Source: Bemisia tabaci (lineage: Eukaryota > Arthropoda > Insecta > Hemiptera > Aleyrodidae). From it: 64,000 bases of DNA. Shown in pieces: positions 31,797 through 42,190 of this stretch (its first letter is position 1; every line of letters begins with the position of its first letter). The notes under the pieces were generated by a model. That model worked only from the letters and a program-made list of their open reading frames with translations. It was not told where the DNA came from and did not search any database. The DNA is taken from positions 992,001 through 1,056,000 of the forward strand of contig NC_092793.1 of the NCBI RefSeq assembly GCF_918797505.1. Direction: 5' to 3'. Position numbers and translations under genes: made by a program.

Positions 31797-32564
31797 CTAC
31801 TTGAGGTCAAAATCTTTGAGCGTGCATGGTTTCTTTATTTCCCGCTTAGGGCGAGGTGCATTAATATGAGAGGGCGGAGCAGCTGGCTCTGAGCGCGTAG
31901 CCGAGGATATCTTTAGAAAACTTGTGTTCCTTCTCTTAATGGAATTATTCGGCTCTTCTATTAAATAGGAGCGAGGCTCGCCTGAAGGTTTGATAATTTT
32001 TGCTGGACCCCATTTGGTACCATCATGAAGAGCTATGTTTTGATTGGGTTCAAAAAATTTTTCATTGTTGTGGGATACATTTTTGTCGTAGTTCCTTTTG
32101 TTACGAACATCAGTTTGTTTTTGGATTTGTTGGAAATTTTGAACAATTTTCGGTTCTAGGAGTCTATCCGAAATGGGGAGGGTGGTTTTTGTTAGACGCG
32201 GCTAAATAACAGTTGGGTTGGAGAAAATTTTGAATTCAGAACTGGTGTGTTCCGGTATTCCATTAACAAAGTGTAGATGTCTAACTCTAAATCTTGTGCT
32301 TTTTTTAGCATTTGTTTGCAAATACCTACTGCCTTTTCGGCTAGTCCATTACTTTTGGGGTACAGGGGTGAGCTGGTAACAAGTTTAAAATCATAGCTAT
32401 AACTGAAGTCTCGAAACTCCATAGAATCATACGGCATATTGTCCGCTCTAAAGATAGTTGGAATGCCATGAGTGGCAAAAATTGGTTTTAGTACATGTAT
32501 AACAGCTTGAGCTGTTTTTGAAGGAAGTTTTATTAGCTCGATCCATTTAGAGTAGTAGTCAATA
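31797..32564 (-). pseudogene. gypsy-2 integrase core and C-terminal domain
   Basis: The first part (32564-32192) has DYYSKWIEL, then HGIPTIFRADN with the second catalytic Asp, then SPLYPKSNGLAEK with the Glu, and ends MEYRNTPV. After a frameshift near 32200 the frame continues to a stop at 31797 with a C-terminal domain containing IALHDGTKWGPAKI and RSYLIEEPNN. The substitution of Met for the Gly normally after DN is unusual. The N-terminal junction is the TIR element at 32565. Confidence 0.88.
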
Positions 32565-33442
32565 CCCACATAGCACAGAATCTTATGTCAATACTGATAC
32601 ATATTGTTGGATGTTGACATGATATCATCAACACTAATGCAGTATGATATTAAGATTGTCGGTTAAAAGGTATGCCGCGTCAGCATGAATATAACACTGA
32701 TACCTTCAATATATCAAACAACAGTATTGAGTCAATGCTGACGAGGTAAAAAAAAATAACACGAAAAGAAATTAACACGAAAAAATGAAAAAAAAATATA
32801 GGAAGAAAAAGAAGCCTAAGAAAACACGGTGTTAATCAAAGTTATGATGAAAGTCGAGCCGCGCACTGATGCTATGCATGCTATAACAGCCTTAACAGGC
32901 GTGATTTTAACCCGGAACACCATCAGCTCCTTGTGGCTCAATGGCAGAATACTGGGCTAGGAATTCCGCGGTTCGGGTTCAAATCCACCTGAGGGCGTCC
33001 GGGTATTTTACGCTACTAAACGTCGCAGGACATCAAGTAAGTGGTTTATAATATTCAATACTTGTATACTTGTGTAATTCATGTTTCAAATGTAATACAT
33101 GTGTAGTACTATGAAAATGACGGTCATCGTCTGAACTTTCATATCTACTTGACAGAGTGCGCTGAGTGTACAGACGTGTCAGTGTTAAGGTAGTAACGCA
33201 TACATATTGTCGGTGTCCTGCAGTGTTCTGATGACCTTGTCATAACCCTGATTTCCATATGAAATCAACCTTTTCGGCCAATACTGTAACAATATTTTGA
33301 CAGCTCCAAATCAGTAACTAATAAATACTGGCATAGTCTTGATATAATATTAAATCAGGATACATCAGCATTTTATAAATACTGACACTACTGACGTGTC
33401 AGTACTATTGTAGTATTATATCAATATTCTGTGCTATGTGGG
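32565..33442. mobile_element. TIR element B (CCCACATAGCACAGAAT ends, TA duplication)
   Basis: The 17-bp perfect TIR CCCACATAGCACAGAAT is flanked by TA (32563-32564 and 33443-33444). Excision of the element restores the integrase reading frame, which confirms the borders. Subterminal zones are arrays of TACTGA/TCAGTA and AATATTGATAT words. The centre (about 32750-33050) is homologous to the centre of element A and includes a tRNA-like segment. 878 bp, non-coding. Confidence 0.9.
32925..32996 (+). ncRNA. tRNA-like Pol III promoter segment in element B
   Basis: TGGCTCAATGGCAGA fits an A-box/D-arm and CGGGTTCAAATCC a B-box/T-arm with the usual spacing. It is flanked by the same CATCAGCTCC and GAGGGCGTCCGG text as in element A. 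Acceptor pairing is weak, so a SINE-like promoter rather than a tRNA gene. Confidence 0.68.
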
Positions 33443-33444
33443 TA

Positions 33445-36232
33445 AGGACCAATTAATTGGATGCTGAGAACTCTAAAATATCTGAGGCGACCTTATGGAA
33501 AGGCAGTGTTTGCGGAGGTTCCTGAAGTAAAGGCTGCTTCGGTTCTTTGCGCGAAAATTTTTCACAAACCTCACATTTTTTAACAAAGTTTTCGATTTGG
33601 ACAGACATGCCCGGCCAAAAAAATAAGGTGTTTGCTCTGGCTCTTGTCTTAACAATACCAAAATGGCCTGAACTGTGAACATCATTAAGAATCACTTCTC
33701 GCAATGCAAGTGGGACAACAATGCGATTCTCTAGACAAACTAAATTATTCTCTACGCAAATACCGCTTTTTAGGTCACAATATATTTTCACCTCATGATC
33801 TATATTAGCCAACGATTTTGGCCAGCCTTTTAAACAGTACATTTTAATTTTGGACAATATTGGATCCTTGTCAGTTTCCAGAACAAATATGTTTAATTTT
33901 TCATCTGACATGTTAATCGAGTGAATGACTAAATCCAATTCGGAATCAACCGGGTAATTTTCAGCATTAGAACAAGCCCGACTGATTGCATCAGCAATTA
34001 ACAATTTGGACCCTGGCACATAAACAAGTCTGAAATTGTACAAACTAAGTTTTAACTTAATACTTCTCAAACGAGAAGACGTGATTTTATCAATGGGCTT
34101 TTTCATAATTGGTACAAGTGGTTTGTGATCAGTTTGGATAGTTACATCATTTTTACCATATATATAATAATGGAAACGCTTGCAGCTGAACAGAATTGCT
34201 AAAAATTCCTTGTCAATTTGACCATAATTTAATTCAGCATTGGTTAAAGATTTAGAGGCATAACAAACAGGCTTGTTATTTTGCATTAGGACTGATCCAA
34301 TACCAGATTTGCTACTATCCGTTTGTATTGTTACACAATTATTTGGGTCATAGGTTTCTAAAACCGGATGGCTAGTAAGAATTTTGAGCAATTTCTGGAC
34401 ACACTCACCATGAATTTTATCTTCCCATATGAAGTGGACATTTTTCTTGATTAATTGTCTGAGAGGATTTGTAAGCTCAGCAAAATTTGGGATATAGTCC
34501 CTTAAATAATTAGCGAAACCTAGTAGACGTCTAACATCTTTCTGACATTTAGGGATGTCATACTCTAAAAGAGCTTGCACCTTTTCTGGGTCAGGTTGAA
34601 TCGTACCGTCAATCAACATCTGCCCGACATATTTAACCTGTTGTTGTTTATAAATAAATTTTCTCACATTGAACTTGGCATTTCGTTCCGCTGCTCTTTG
34701 AAAAACTAGATCTACTACTTTGTCATGTTCTTCGTCTGTAGCAGTATGTATTAAAATATCATCAATGAACACTTCAACTCCGGGAATATCACCAAAGGCT
34801 TTACTATTATATCTTTGTGATATTTCGGCAGATACATTTAAACCAAAGGGTAAACGCTTAAAATAATAACAACCATACATTGTTGCAAAATGTGTGTACT
34901 TGTAACTGTCAGGGGTTAGAGCGATGTGCCAGAATGAATCTTTTAAATCTAACACCGAGAAAAATTTAGAGCCTTTAACTCTTGCAAAAATCTGTTCTGG
35001 TGTAGGGATTTCAAAGTAATCTCTAAGCAAAGCTTCATTGAGCTTCTGAGGGTCTAGACATAAGCGTAAGGATTTGTCAGTTTTTTCTACAATAACCAAC
35101 TTGTTGACCCATTCGGACGGTTCGCGGGCGACACCAAGAATATCAATTTGAACTAACCTATCTAATTCCTCTTTCAGAGCTCCCTGCCGTTTCAGAGGTA
35201 CACGATTTGGTGGCTGTGGGACAGGTGGGTTTGCATTTGATTTGATTTTCAGCGCATACAAATCTTTGTACTTTCCGACACCTTGGAAACACTTGATATA
35301 TTTCTCAATAATCTGCTTTTTAGCAACATCGTTTATAGCATTAACACTTTCGGATATTCCCATTTTAGAGGTTAACGACATTTTGATAAAACCTAATCTT
35401 TCAAGGGTGTCTAAACCTATAATTGGGGTTAAATCATCTTTAACTATTATGAATTTCTCAGAGTAACAATTGTTGTTAAGATTTACCTTTAACACTGTGG
35501 ATCCATTTATCTCAATGGGAGTATTATTGTACGCCTTTAAGTTACACATTTCCTTATTCAAACGGATTTCCGGATGCCCGAGTTTAGCTTCCTGGACACA
35601 GATTTTTTTGAATAAATACATTGGCAAAATATTAACACAAGCGCCAGTATCTAGCTTGAAATTAATTACAATATTATTCACTTTAAGACTGTGTAGCCAA
35701 CCTGTATTACTCGAGGCGACTGACTCCGCACTGCACTGGATCGGGGCTCTTGCACTGATAGTCTCTATGAGGCTGACGTCACTGCAATAGTACTCCTCAA
35801 AGTCACTGTTCTGAGAACTCGATGCACTGCTTGGCTCTACTCGAACTTCCGCAACTTGTTTACTTCTGCAAACTTCTGCCAGATGATTGAGCTTTTTACA
35901 GCGGGTACACGTCTTGCCTTGGGCTGGACACAGCGACTTATCCCGCACATGTTGCTTGCCACACCATTTACAATCGATCTTCTTGAGTTCACCTGTAGCG
36001 TGAGACTGTTGATCCGGGGTTTGCGTCTTGGGTTGATACTTTGTACCAGGCTTTGGAGACTTAGGGTACGACTTGCGATACACAGGTTTTTGAGCTTCTA
36101 CCGCAGCAACTTCTTGCGGTTTGGCGAGGGCTTCAGAGGTTTGGCGTCTCGTGATTTCCGCAATCCTTAAACGCTCTACAGTATCTTCTAGAGAAACATC
36201 ACCAGCTTTGATCAGTTTTGCTTGAATGACGG
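33445..36232 (-). pseudogene. gypsy-2 Gag C-terminus, protease, RT, RNase H and integrase N-terminus
   Basis: A long intact frame from the Gag break at 36232 to a stop near 33459. Domains in order: two zinc knuckles (the second CTRCKKLNHLAEVC), protease (FKLDTGACVNILP), RT (LRLCLDPQKLNEAL, FSVLDLKDSFWHI, the catalytic VEVFIDDILIHT, YVGQML), RNase H (VTIQTDSSKSGIGSV with catalytic Asp, QTDHKPL, ADAISRA) and the integrase HHCC finger (VHSSGHFG..., CEVCEKF). All catalytic residues are visible. YxDD is replaced by FIDD, a tolerated variant. Gag and pol share one frame with no slippage site. Confidence 0.93.
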
Positions 36233-36237
36233 TGTCG

Positions 36238-37660
36238 CACTATGGTCCACAGACTGGATTTAACGGAACTTTATTCGAAAATGCACTGCACCGCCATAAA
36301 AGGTGTTGGATCTTATGATTTTTGGGTCGCTGATTTCATTTTACATCTTAGTTAAACAAAATATTAACATCCTGACCGAGAAACTTAACTTCAAATGTAA
36401 TTTCTGGCGCTTCTAAGATTGAAGATTTTTTCCACCCTATTTTGACATGTATAAAAATAATAACAAAAATGTCTGTCGGTCGAGATTAGGTTATTCTTAT
36501 GTATTTTTAGGCGGTAAATCTGAATATGACCTCCGTTTTTGTCCATTACCCTTCAATTTTTCGGAAAAACCGATTTTACCCGGAAAAGCTTGTTCTCCAA
36601 GGAAAATTGAATTTTCCGGGATAATGAGGGGTGATAGGAAAAATCTAAGGCCATATTCGGGTTTAGCAAGTCAGAATGCATAAGAATCGATGTATCGTAT
36701 ATCGAAATCATTTTTAAAATGTATTTTTAACACACTTAGAGTCCGGAAAAGGTTTTACCCAAAAGGCTCGGGAAAATCGGCATTATCGGAGAACTGGAGG
36801 GTGATAAAAAAAACCTCGGTCATATTCGGATTTAGCAGCTTAATATACATAACAGAATCTCTTTACCGCGGGTCCAGTATAATTTATCAACATGAATTGC
36901 AATTATGCAAAAATACGTCAAATTTGCTCATTTTCCCGGGAAAAAGTCGCTTTTTCGGAAAAGTGAGAGGTTATAAAAAAAAACCAAGGTCATTTTCGGA
37001 CTCAGTAGATCAAAATATATCGGAATACTTTCATTTCGTACCGATAAAAAATTTAACAGTCGCAAAAACGCCAAAAATGCATGGAATATTCCACATTTTG
37101 ATGCACGGAGGTGCACTCCGAAAAAAATTCATTTCGACCATTAGGCGACAAAAGGCGACATTTAAATTGGCCTCATTTTAAACTTAAGGATACGTAGAAC
37201 AAGATTTTTCAATCCGCAAAGCATTAACTAGAATTAAAAAAAAGTTGGAGCTTCCTAAAAATTACGAATTTCACTGATTTCTATCATTTTTTGGCGTATG
37301 TTTGCAGCATTAAAAAGCATACAAATTTCAGTTCAAAATTAATGAAACTGGGTGAAAAGGAAGTCACTTGCCACCAGGTGGAACCATGTTGCCCAAAAAT
37401 TTACATAGATGATGCGTAACTCGGTAAAATAAACACCTTGTAACGCACCACCGAATGCGGCCCACAATCAGCTAATGAAGACCTGTCGCGCGCTCTGTTG
37501 TTAGGGTCCGTCACAATCTTATAAATCATTATTAGTCGATGAAAACTTAGGTGACGATCCATGGGAGTATGTATGATAAAACTGTAGTGCCAAACTTTAA
37601 TTTTTCCCACCTTCAAAATTTGACTAAAGTTCCGTTAAATAGGGTCTGTGGACCATAGTG
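36238..37660. mobile_element. Transib-like non-autonomous element (1423 bp)
   Basis: The inverted ends read CACTATGGTCCACAGAC and agree over about 36 bp. The 5-bp duplication TGTCG lies at 36233-36237 and 37661-37665 and interrupts the gypsy-2 gag frame. CACWATGG termini with 5-bp duplications define Transib, the superfamily from which RAG recombinase and its signal sequences derive (heptamer CACAGTG). There is no transposase gene; the interior holds three 170-bp repeats and an unrecognised 163-codon frame produced by them. Confidence 0.82.
36640..37150 (+). repeat. 170-bp tandem repeats inside the Transib-like element
   Basis: The block AAA(T/C)CTMRGG(C/T)CATATTCGG recurs at 36641, 36811 and 36981, exactly 170 bp apart, each preceded by GAGGG(T)GATA-like text and followed by a TTTAGCA/TCAGTAG segment. 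Confidence 0.8.
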
Positions 37661-37665
37661 TGTCG

Positions 37666-38117
37666 TTTGAGCCAAATACTAGACGGTCTCTCAGACTACT
37701 TTTGATGTTTTCAAACTCGCTATCTTTAGCCAGTTTTTTGAGGTCATTATAAAAACTGTCGAAGGATTCCCCTACCTTTTGGTTTCGTGAGTAGAAAAGG
37801 GAACGTGCGTGGAGGATGTTCTTCTTGGGATTACAATATTTCTCGAACTTATCATACAATGTTTCGAGCGTTTCCTCACCCTCACTTTCATCTTCAGTGC
37901 CTGTGCTTCCCAGCGTGTAGTACACTTCACGAGAATCGGCACCAATTATGTGAAGAAGCAAAGCTACTTTTTCACCACTTTTACGTTTCCGTTGGCCAGA
38001 GGCCGTCAGATAGAGCTCAAATTCCTGTCTAAACGTTTTCCAGTTTTGGGATAGGTTACCAGTCAGCACGAGCGGCTTTGGCGGTTTTAGGCTCGACGCC
38101 ATCACGTGGATTGACAC
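37666..38117 (-). pseudogene. gypsy-2 Gag, N-terminal part
   Basis: Starts about 50 nt inside the primer site. Contains PLVLTGNLSQNWKTFRQEF, FYSRNQKVGESFDSFYNDL and RDRLVFG, the capsid features of gypsy Gag (the W..F...F..Y start and the QK.gEs...F...L block). The frame continues after the Transib-like insertion with TVIQAKLIKAGDVSLED. The second ATG at 38102 is an equally good start. Confidence 0.88.
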
Positions 38118-38166
38118 TCACGCTTTTCGGCTTCATGGACGATCACTTTAAACTCGCGACCGCGAA

Positions 38167-38177
38167 CGACTGCGCCA
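38167..38177 (-). promoter_or_regulatory. gypsy-2 primer binding site (tRNA-Ser type)
   Basis: Next to the 5' LTR the plus strand reads CGACTGCGCCA, the exact 3' end expected of an arthropod serine tRNA (acceptor strand plus CCA). The minus strand therefore carries TGGCGCAGTCG, the same primer site as the 297/17.6 group of gypsy elements. Confidence 0.82.
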
Positions 38178-38365
38178 TGTAATGTTGAGTGTGATGAAAA
38201 ACAATGACAATGACAAATGACTGATTGACTGTGCAAAGAAACATGGTTTATTCAGACAAATCGAACATGATCGGATCGCGACATATGAACCACGATGAAC
38301 GATGCGCACACACTGCGAGGTTCCGTTCTTCGCCGCTAGGGGGCGACACGAGACGGGACAATACA
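38178..38365 (-). repeat. gypsy-2 5' LTR (188 bp)
   Basis: Identical by eye to 31500-31687; followed by TTTTG at 38366-38370. Confidence 0.95.
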
Positions 38366-38370
38366 TTTTG

Positions 38371-38848
38371 TGAATCGACACTAATTTTCCTGAAACACTC
38401 ATGCGACGTGTTTTGGACCACGCGAAGTTCTATACATATACGTCCCGGCAACGTCGACAGCGAAACGTTATTGCACCATACATTGGACGACGTGAATTTC
38501 AACGTAGAAGTCGGAACGTTTTTGGAACGTTACATGGTAAACCTAGATATCTACGTCCTTGAAACGTCCGATGTTACCTGGGAACTACCAAAACAGCATA
38601 ATTCTTGTAGGGAATATTTATTGACGTTTTTTAAGCGCAAACTGCGACACTTAGACTCAAACCGTTCTACCGATATACCGATTTTTAAAACATTGTGAAA
38701 ATGGCAATTCCCCCCCTCCCCCCCAGGATAATTCCTCCCCGGAATTAGCCGCGAGGGTTGTTTCGCCCTGAAATAGACTGCACCTAGCACAGCATCTGAG
38801 CGAAGTTTGGGTCAAATAAAGAGGGGTGGAGCCAAATCGGCGCTTTTG
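38371..38848. repeat. ACGT-word array and unassigned sequence
   Basis: From 38390 to 38600 the words AACGT and ACGTC/GACGT recur a dozen times in both orientations, the same architecture as the subterminal zones of the TIR elements. No border is resolved. The rest is non-coding with C-runs near 38708-38724. Confidence 0.45.
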
Positions 38849-38856
38849 GAACAACC

Positions 38857-39457
38857 CAAAGACATAAAGACGGAGCGCTCGTATCTAAAAGCACGGGAAA
38901 AAAGTGAAGCTAGGTTCGGCGCTGCGCGCTTGTGTGAGTGTGTAAATGAGCGCGGGAATCCATGGCGGCAAACGGAAATTTGATTTGAACTTGTCCTCTT
39001 GATTTTTGCACATTTCTTCTTTGAAACGTATTTTAAATTCCTAAAGCGCATATACTAAGAAAGTTCGGTCTGCGTCCTAATATAATACACCTACTTTTGC
39101 TCGGTAACAGGCAGTAATCTCACATAAAGTTAGTTTTTCTTCTGCTCATGGTGGTTCTGCAGGTTCAAACAGGCCGTTACAGTTCTAGATCAACGTTACT
39201 CCCAAATGAAATTAATCGGTCGACGACGGACTGAAACTAACCTAAAGTTAAAAAAATATAAGTGTGTACCTGAATTTGGGCAAAAATCAACCTAAAATAC
39301 TTTGTTTCCGCAATTTTATTTATTAGTTCCCGCCCTACATTTGAATTCAAACTTGTCCCGATTTCGCCGCCAATCCTCTAGCCAATAGTAGAGGTGATTG
39401 AAAAGAAGCTCTAGAAGCTTCATTTTTTGCTTTTAGTGCTCCGTCTTTATGTCTTTG
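38857..39457. mobile_element. hAT-like non-autonomous element (601 bp)
   Basis: TIR CAAAGACATAAAGACGGAGC with its reverse complement at the other end. The 8-bp duplication GAACAACC lies at 38849-38856 and 39458-39465. CA...TG ends and an 8-bp target fit hAT. The short frames inside have no domain. Confidence 0.85.
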
Positions 39458-39889
39458 GAACAACCTCATTCGTTTGCCAGGTTATTTTACTTAAGGAGTA
39501 CGTGAATTTTTCTTACTTGGGCAAGCACCAGGCGTCAGGGAGATATCGTCAACAGCGATATCACCTAGATTGTTTTTACCAACTTTCCCAACGAGAACTA
39601 TCTGAAAAAAATAAGTAAAGTATGATACAAAATCATTCAACAATGACTTAAGATGTGAACATCAAAAGCGTAAGGCGTTAGGAGGGAGCTTCTGGTGTGT
39701 TGGTCGGACGCGCCACGTCCCTGAGATGCAGTTATTTATCACGACGAATTCATATACAGGATGCAAAGATGCAGAAACAAATGGAAATGATTTAAATATA
39801 AATAAAAATGAGTCATTAATTCGCTTTTATTGCAAGACCGAGACGCATAACAGCGAATCCCTGCTAAAAATTTCTCATCCTATTATAAG

Positions 39890-40241
39890 TAGCAGTGATT
39901 GCGATAAATAGCGATTTTATCGGTTGGTTTTCGCGATTATAAAGGTGGCAATATATCGAGATATTATCGCATTGAAAATTGCGATATATGGCGATTAAGT
40001 CGCGACACATCGCAAGTTTTGGTTCGAAAAAATCGTAAACAATATTCGTCGATCAAATAGAGATTAAATTGCCATTTATCGCGATTTTATCTCGAAAATA
40101 TCGCGATAAATTGTAGGGCGATAAAAGCGCGATTTTATTGCGATGAGATCGTGGATAATCGCTTAGAAGTTGATAATTCTGGTGATTGATAAAATTGCAG
40201 TATGTATATAGCGATTTTTTCGTTGAGAAATGACATTTGGG
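39890..40241. mobile_element. Truncated TIR element with GCGATAAA array
   Basis: GCGATAAA/TTTATCGC and ATATATCGC words recur throughout. The right end (CGTTGAGAAATGACATTTGGG) is the inverse of the terminus at 14262, CCCAACTAGCATTTCTCAACG. The left terminus was not found, so the copy is probably truncated. Confidence 0.6.
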
Positions 40242-40243
40242 AT

Positions 40244-40470
40244 GGGAATGACATGTGATCACATGCGCTCTCACGGGAATGGCATGTGGTCACATGCGCT
40301 CCCAGGGGAATGGCATGTGATCACATGTGCTCTCAGGGCAATGACACGACATCACATGTGCTCCCCTGGGGAATGGACAGGGGAGCCGGTGAGCTCCCCT
40401 AGGAGCTAATATGTGACCCGTGTGCTCCCCTGAGAGCCGACATGTGACCCGTGTGCTCACATGAGAGTGT
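40244..40470 (+). repeat. 31-bp minisatellite with perfect palindromes
   Basis: Units GGGAATGGCATGTGATCACA... start at 40244, 40275, 40306 and 40336 and decay towards 40470. Each contains the self-complementary word CATGTGATCACATG or a variant, followed by YGCTCYC. Confidence 0.8.
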
Positions 40471-40750
40471 ATATGTGACTATTGAGACTCGTATGTGTTC
40501 TCGTGGGACCTCTCTCTCACGTTGTCTCGTGGATCATTATAGAGCTTCAAGAAAAATGTTACGGGCCCATATGTGACTGCAGTCCACCACAGTGGAGCAT
40601 CACAGTATACTATATTCATGGGATTTGCACACAGGACCTTGCGACGTCCTACAAAGACGTCACAGAACTTGGGAACGGATACAGTGCGACAAAACACTGC
40701 GTCTTTATCTACTTTAGATGCTTCACATTAAGTTATGCCCTTTTAACATG

Positions 40751-40771
40751 TTTTTTTTTTTTTTTTTTTTT
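40751..40771. repeat. Poly-T tract
   Basis: 21 consecutive T; no retroposed body recognised next to it. Confidence 0.7.
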
Positions 40772-40859
40772 GCATCGTCAAGTAATTAAGTTGGGAAAGT
40801 CCGGTGTTGTAATGTTGAATTGTGGTCTCAGAGATTTAGGTTGGTAAACATAGTAATGC

Positions 40860-42190
40860 GCCACACTTGGAATAATATTGCGCATGCGCGATATAAAAGA
40901 CCTTTTACAGGTTAGGTACCAGCTGCCGCCGAGAATGACGTACTTCCAAGTTTCGTCATTTCCGTAGTATTTGTGAGTTGGAATGAATTAATCTTTTGTT
41001 CGATTGCAAGTCTGTTAATTTATTTATTGAACTTAACGATCGGCAAATTGGGGTATATTTAAAATAATAGCAAAACAATGCTAGAAAAATAAGGAAGGTA
41101 CACTTAAAATTGGAATTGGGATTGTTGAAAATGAGAAAACTCAAACTTTTCTTACCTATGTCGTTTTTTTGTGCAAACGAAGTTTTGGAGGGGTCTGCTG
41201 CACCCTCCTAAACGTCACCTGAGGAAATAAGTGATTTGAGGATGTTTGAGTTTTCAAAATTTTAGCGATTCTGATCTCAAATTCAGAATAGGTACCTATC
41301 CTTGTTCCATTTTTTCCCACTTAAACATAATGTTTAACCTACACGTAAAGATTTCGATCAGAGAATCAGTTTTCAAAGATTTGCATCATCTAAAGTCGTT
41401 CGTAATTTACTTATTCGTTCAAATACTTACCTACTTTTCACTTGAACTGTAGTGTCTTGCATCTAAAAAAAGGCAATATGTAGGTGCATTAGGGGTGAGC
41501 GAAATTCCCGACTTGAGCGCTAAACAATACCGCTGAACAAAATTGGGGAGGGGGGAAGGGGCGAATTGCATGTAGATTACCTACGAAACAAATTGTCCGC
41601 AGCCGTAATTCCAACGGGAAAATGGTGCTCAAGCCCCTCGAATATTTGCATCGTTAAACTGCCGGAAAAAAAATCAGATTTTCCCATTCGAGTCGCCGCA
41701 GGTGCCCTCAAACACTAGAGTTCATCATCAAACACATGTTTTCCTTAGTATTTTTCACGAAAAATCGAGTTTACTGATTTTCAAAACGGTACATTATCGT
41801 TTAATTTGATCGATAGCGATTCTTCATTCGATTTCTCAGAAAAATTAGGTAATTGTTATTAGCATTAATTGAATCAAATTCTAATAATTGGTGATATATA
41901 GGCAATGGTTCAATGCATACGTAAAATAGAGCTCACATACACTTTTATACACTCAACACCGACCCTCAAAGCAGAGTATATATACCGACCATTTTTCAGT
42001 TTGGGCACTAGAGAGTTGCCGGGATGCCAGGATATTCGGTGTCGCGCGTCGCGGCGACCGCGTTTCGGTATGGCCCGTCAGTCCAGGGTGGAGTGAAAAA
42101 ACATTTTTTCGAAATCTGATAACGGGTGTGGTGAAAGGAAGTTTGCTTAAAGTACGTAGAAATGTCAACAACTAAGGTACGATTTATACG
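40860..42190. other. Non-coding, no features recognised
   Basis: Short frames only (up to 72 codons), none with a domain. AT-rich. Confidence 0.4.

Larger units (their letters stand above)
31500..38365 (-). mobile_element. Ty3/gypsy LTR retrotransposon (gypsy-2) with two insertions
   Basis: Complete element on the minus strand with 188-bp LTRs at both ends (31500-31687 and 38178-38365) that appear identical, and a TTTTG duplication at 31495-31499 and 38366-38370. The coding order is Gag, zinc knuckles, protease, RT, RNase H, integrase, with no env. A 1423-bp Transib-like element interrupts Gag and an 878-bp TIR element interrupts integrase. Without them the element is about 4.6 kb. One in-frame stop near 33459 and a frameshift near 32200 are the visible lesions, so the copy is young but dead. 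Confidence 0.95.

Noticed and set aside
36690..37181. A 163-codon gene in the Transib-like element
   Set aside because: The frame simply follows the 170-bp tandem repeats, whose length happens to keep stops out.
31797..38117. An env gene or infectious endogenous retrovirus in gypsy-2
   Set aside because: The pol stop is about 100 bp from the polypurine tract; there is no room for env, so it is a plain LTR retrotransposon.
38225..38698. A 157-codon plus-strand gene at the edge of gypsy-2
   Set aside because: It starts in the antisense of the LTR and continues in unrelated flank; no domain.
40244..40470. CRISPR-like array
   Set aside because: The 31-bp units are contiguous and contain no spacers.
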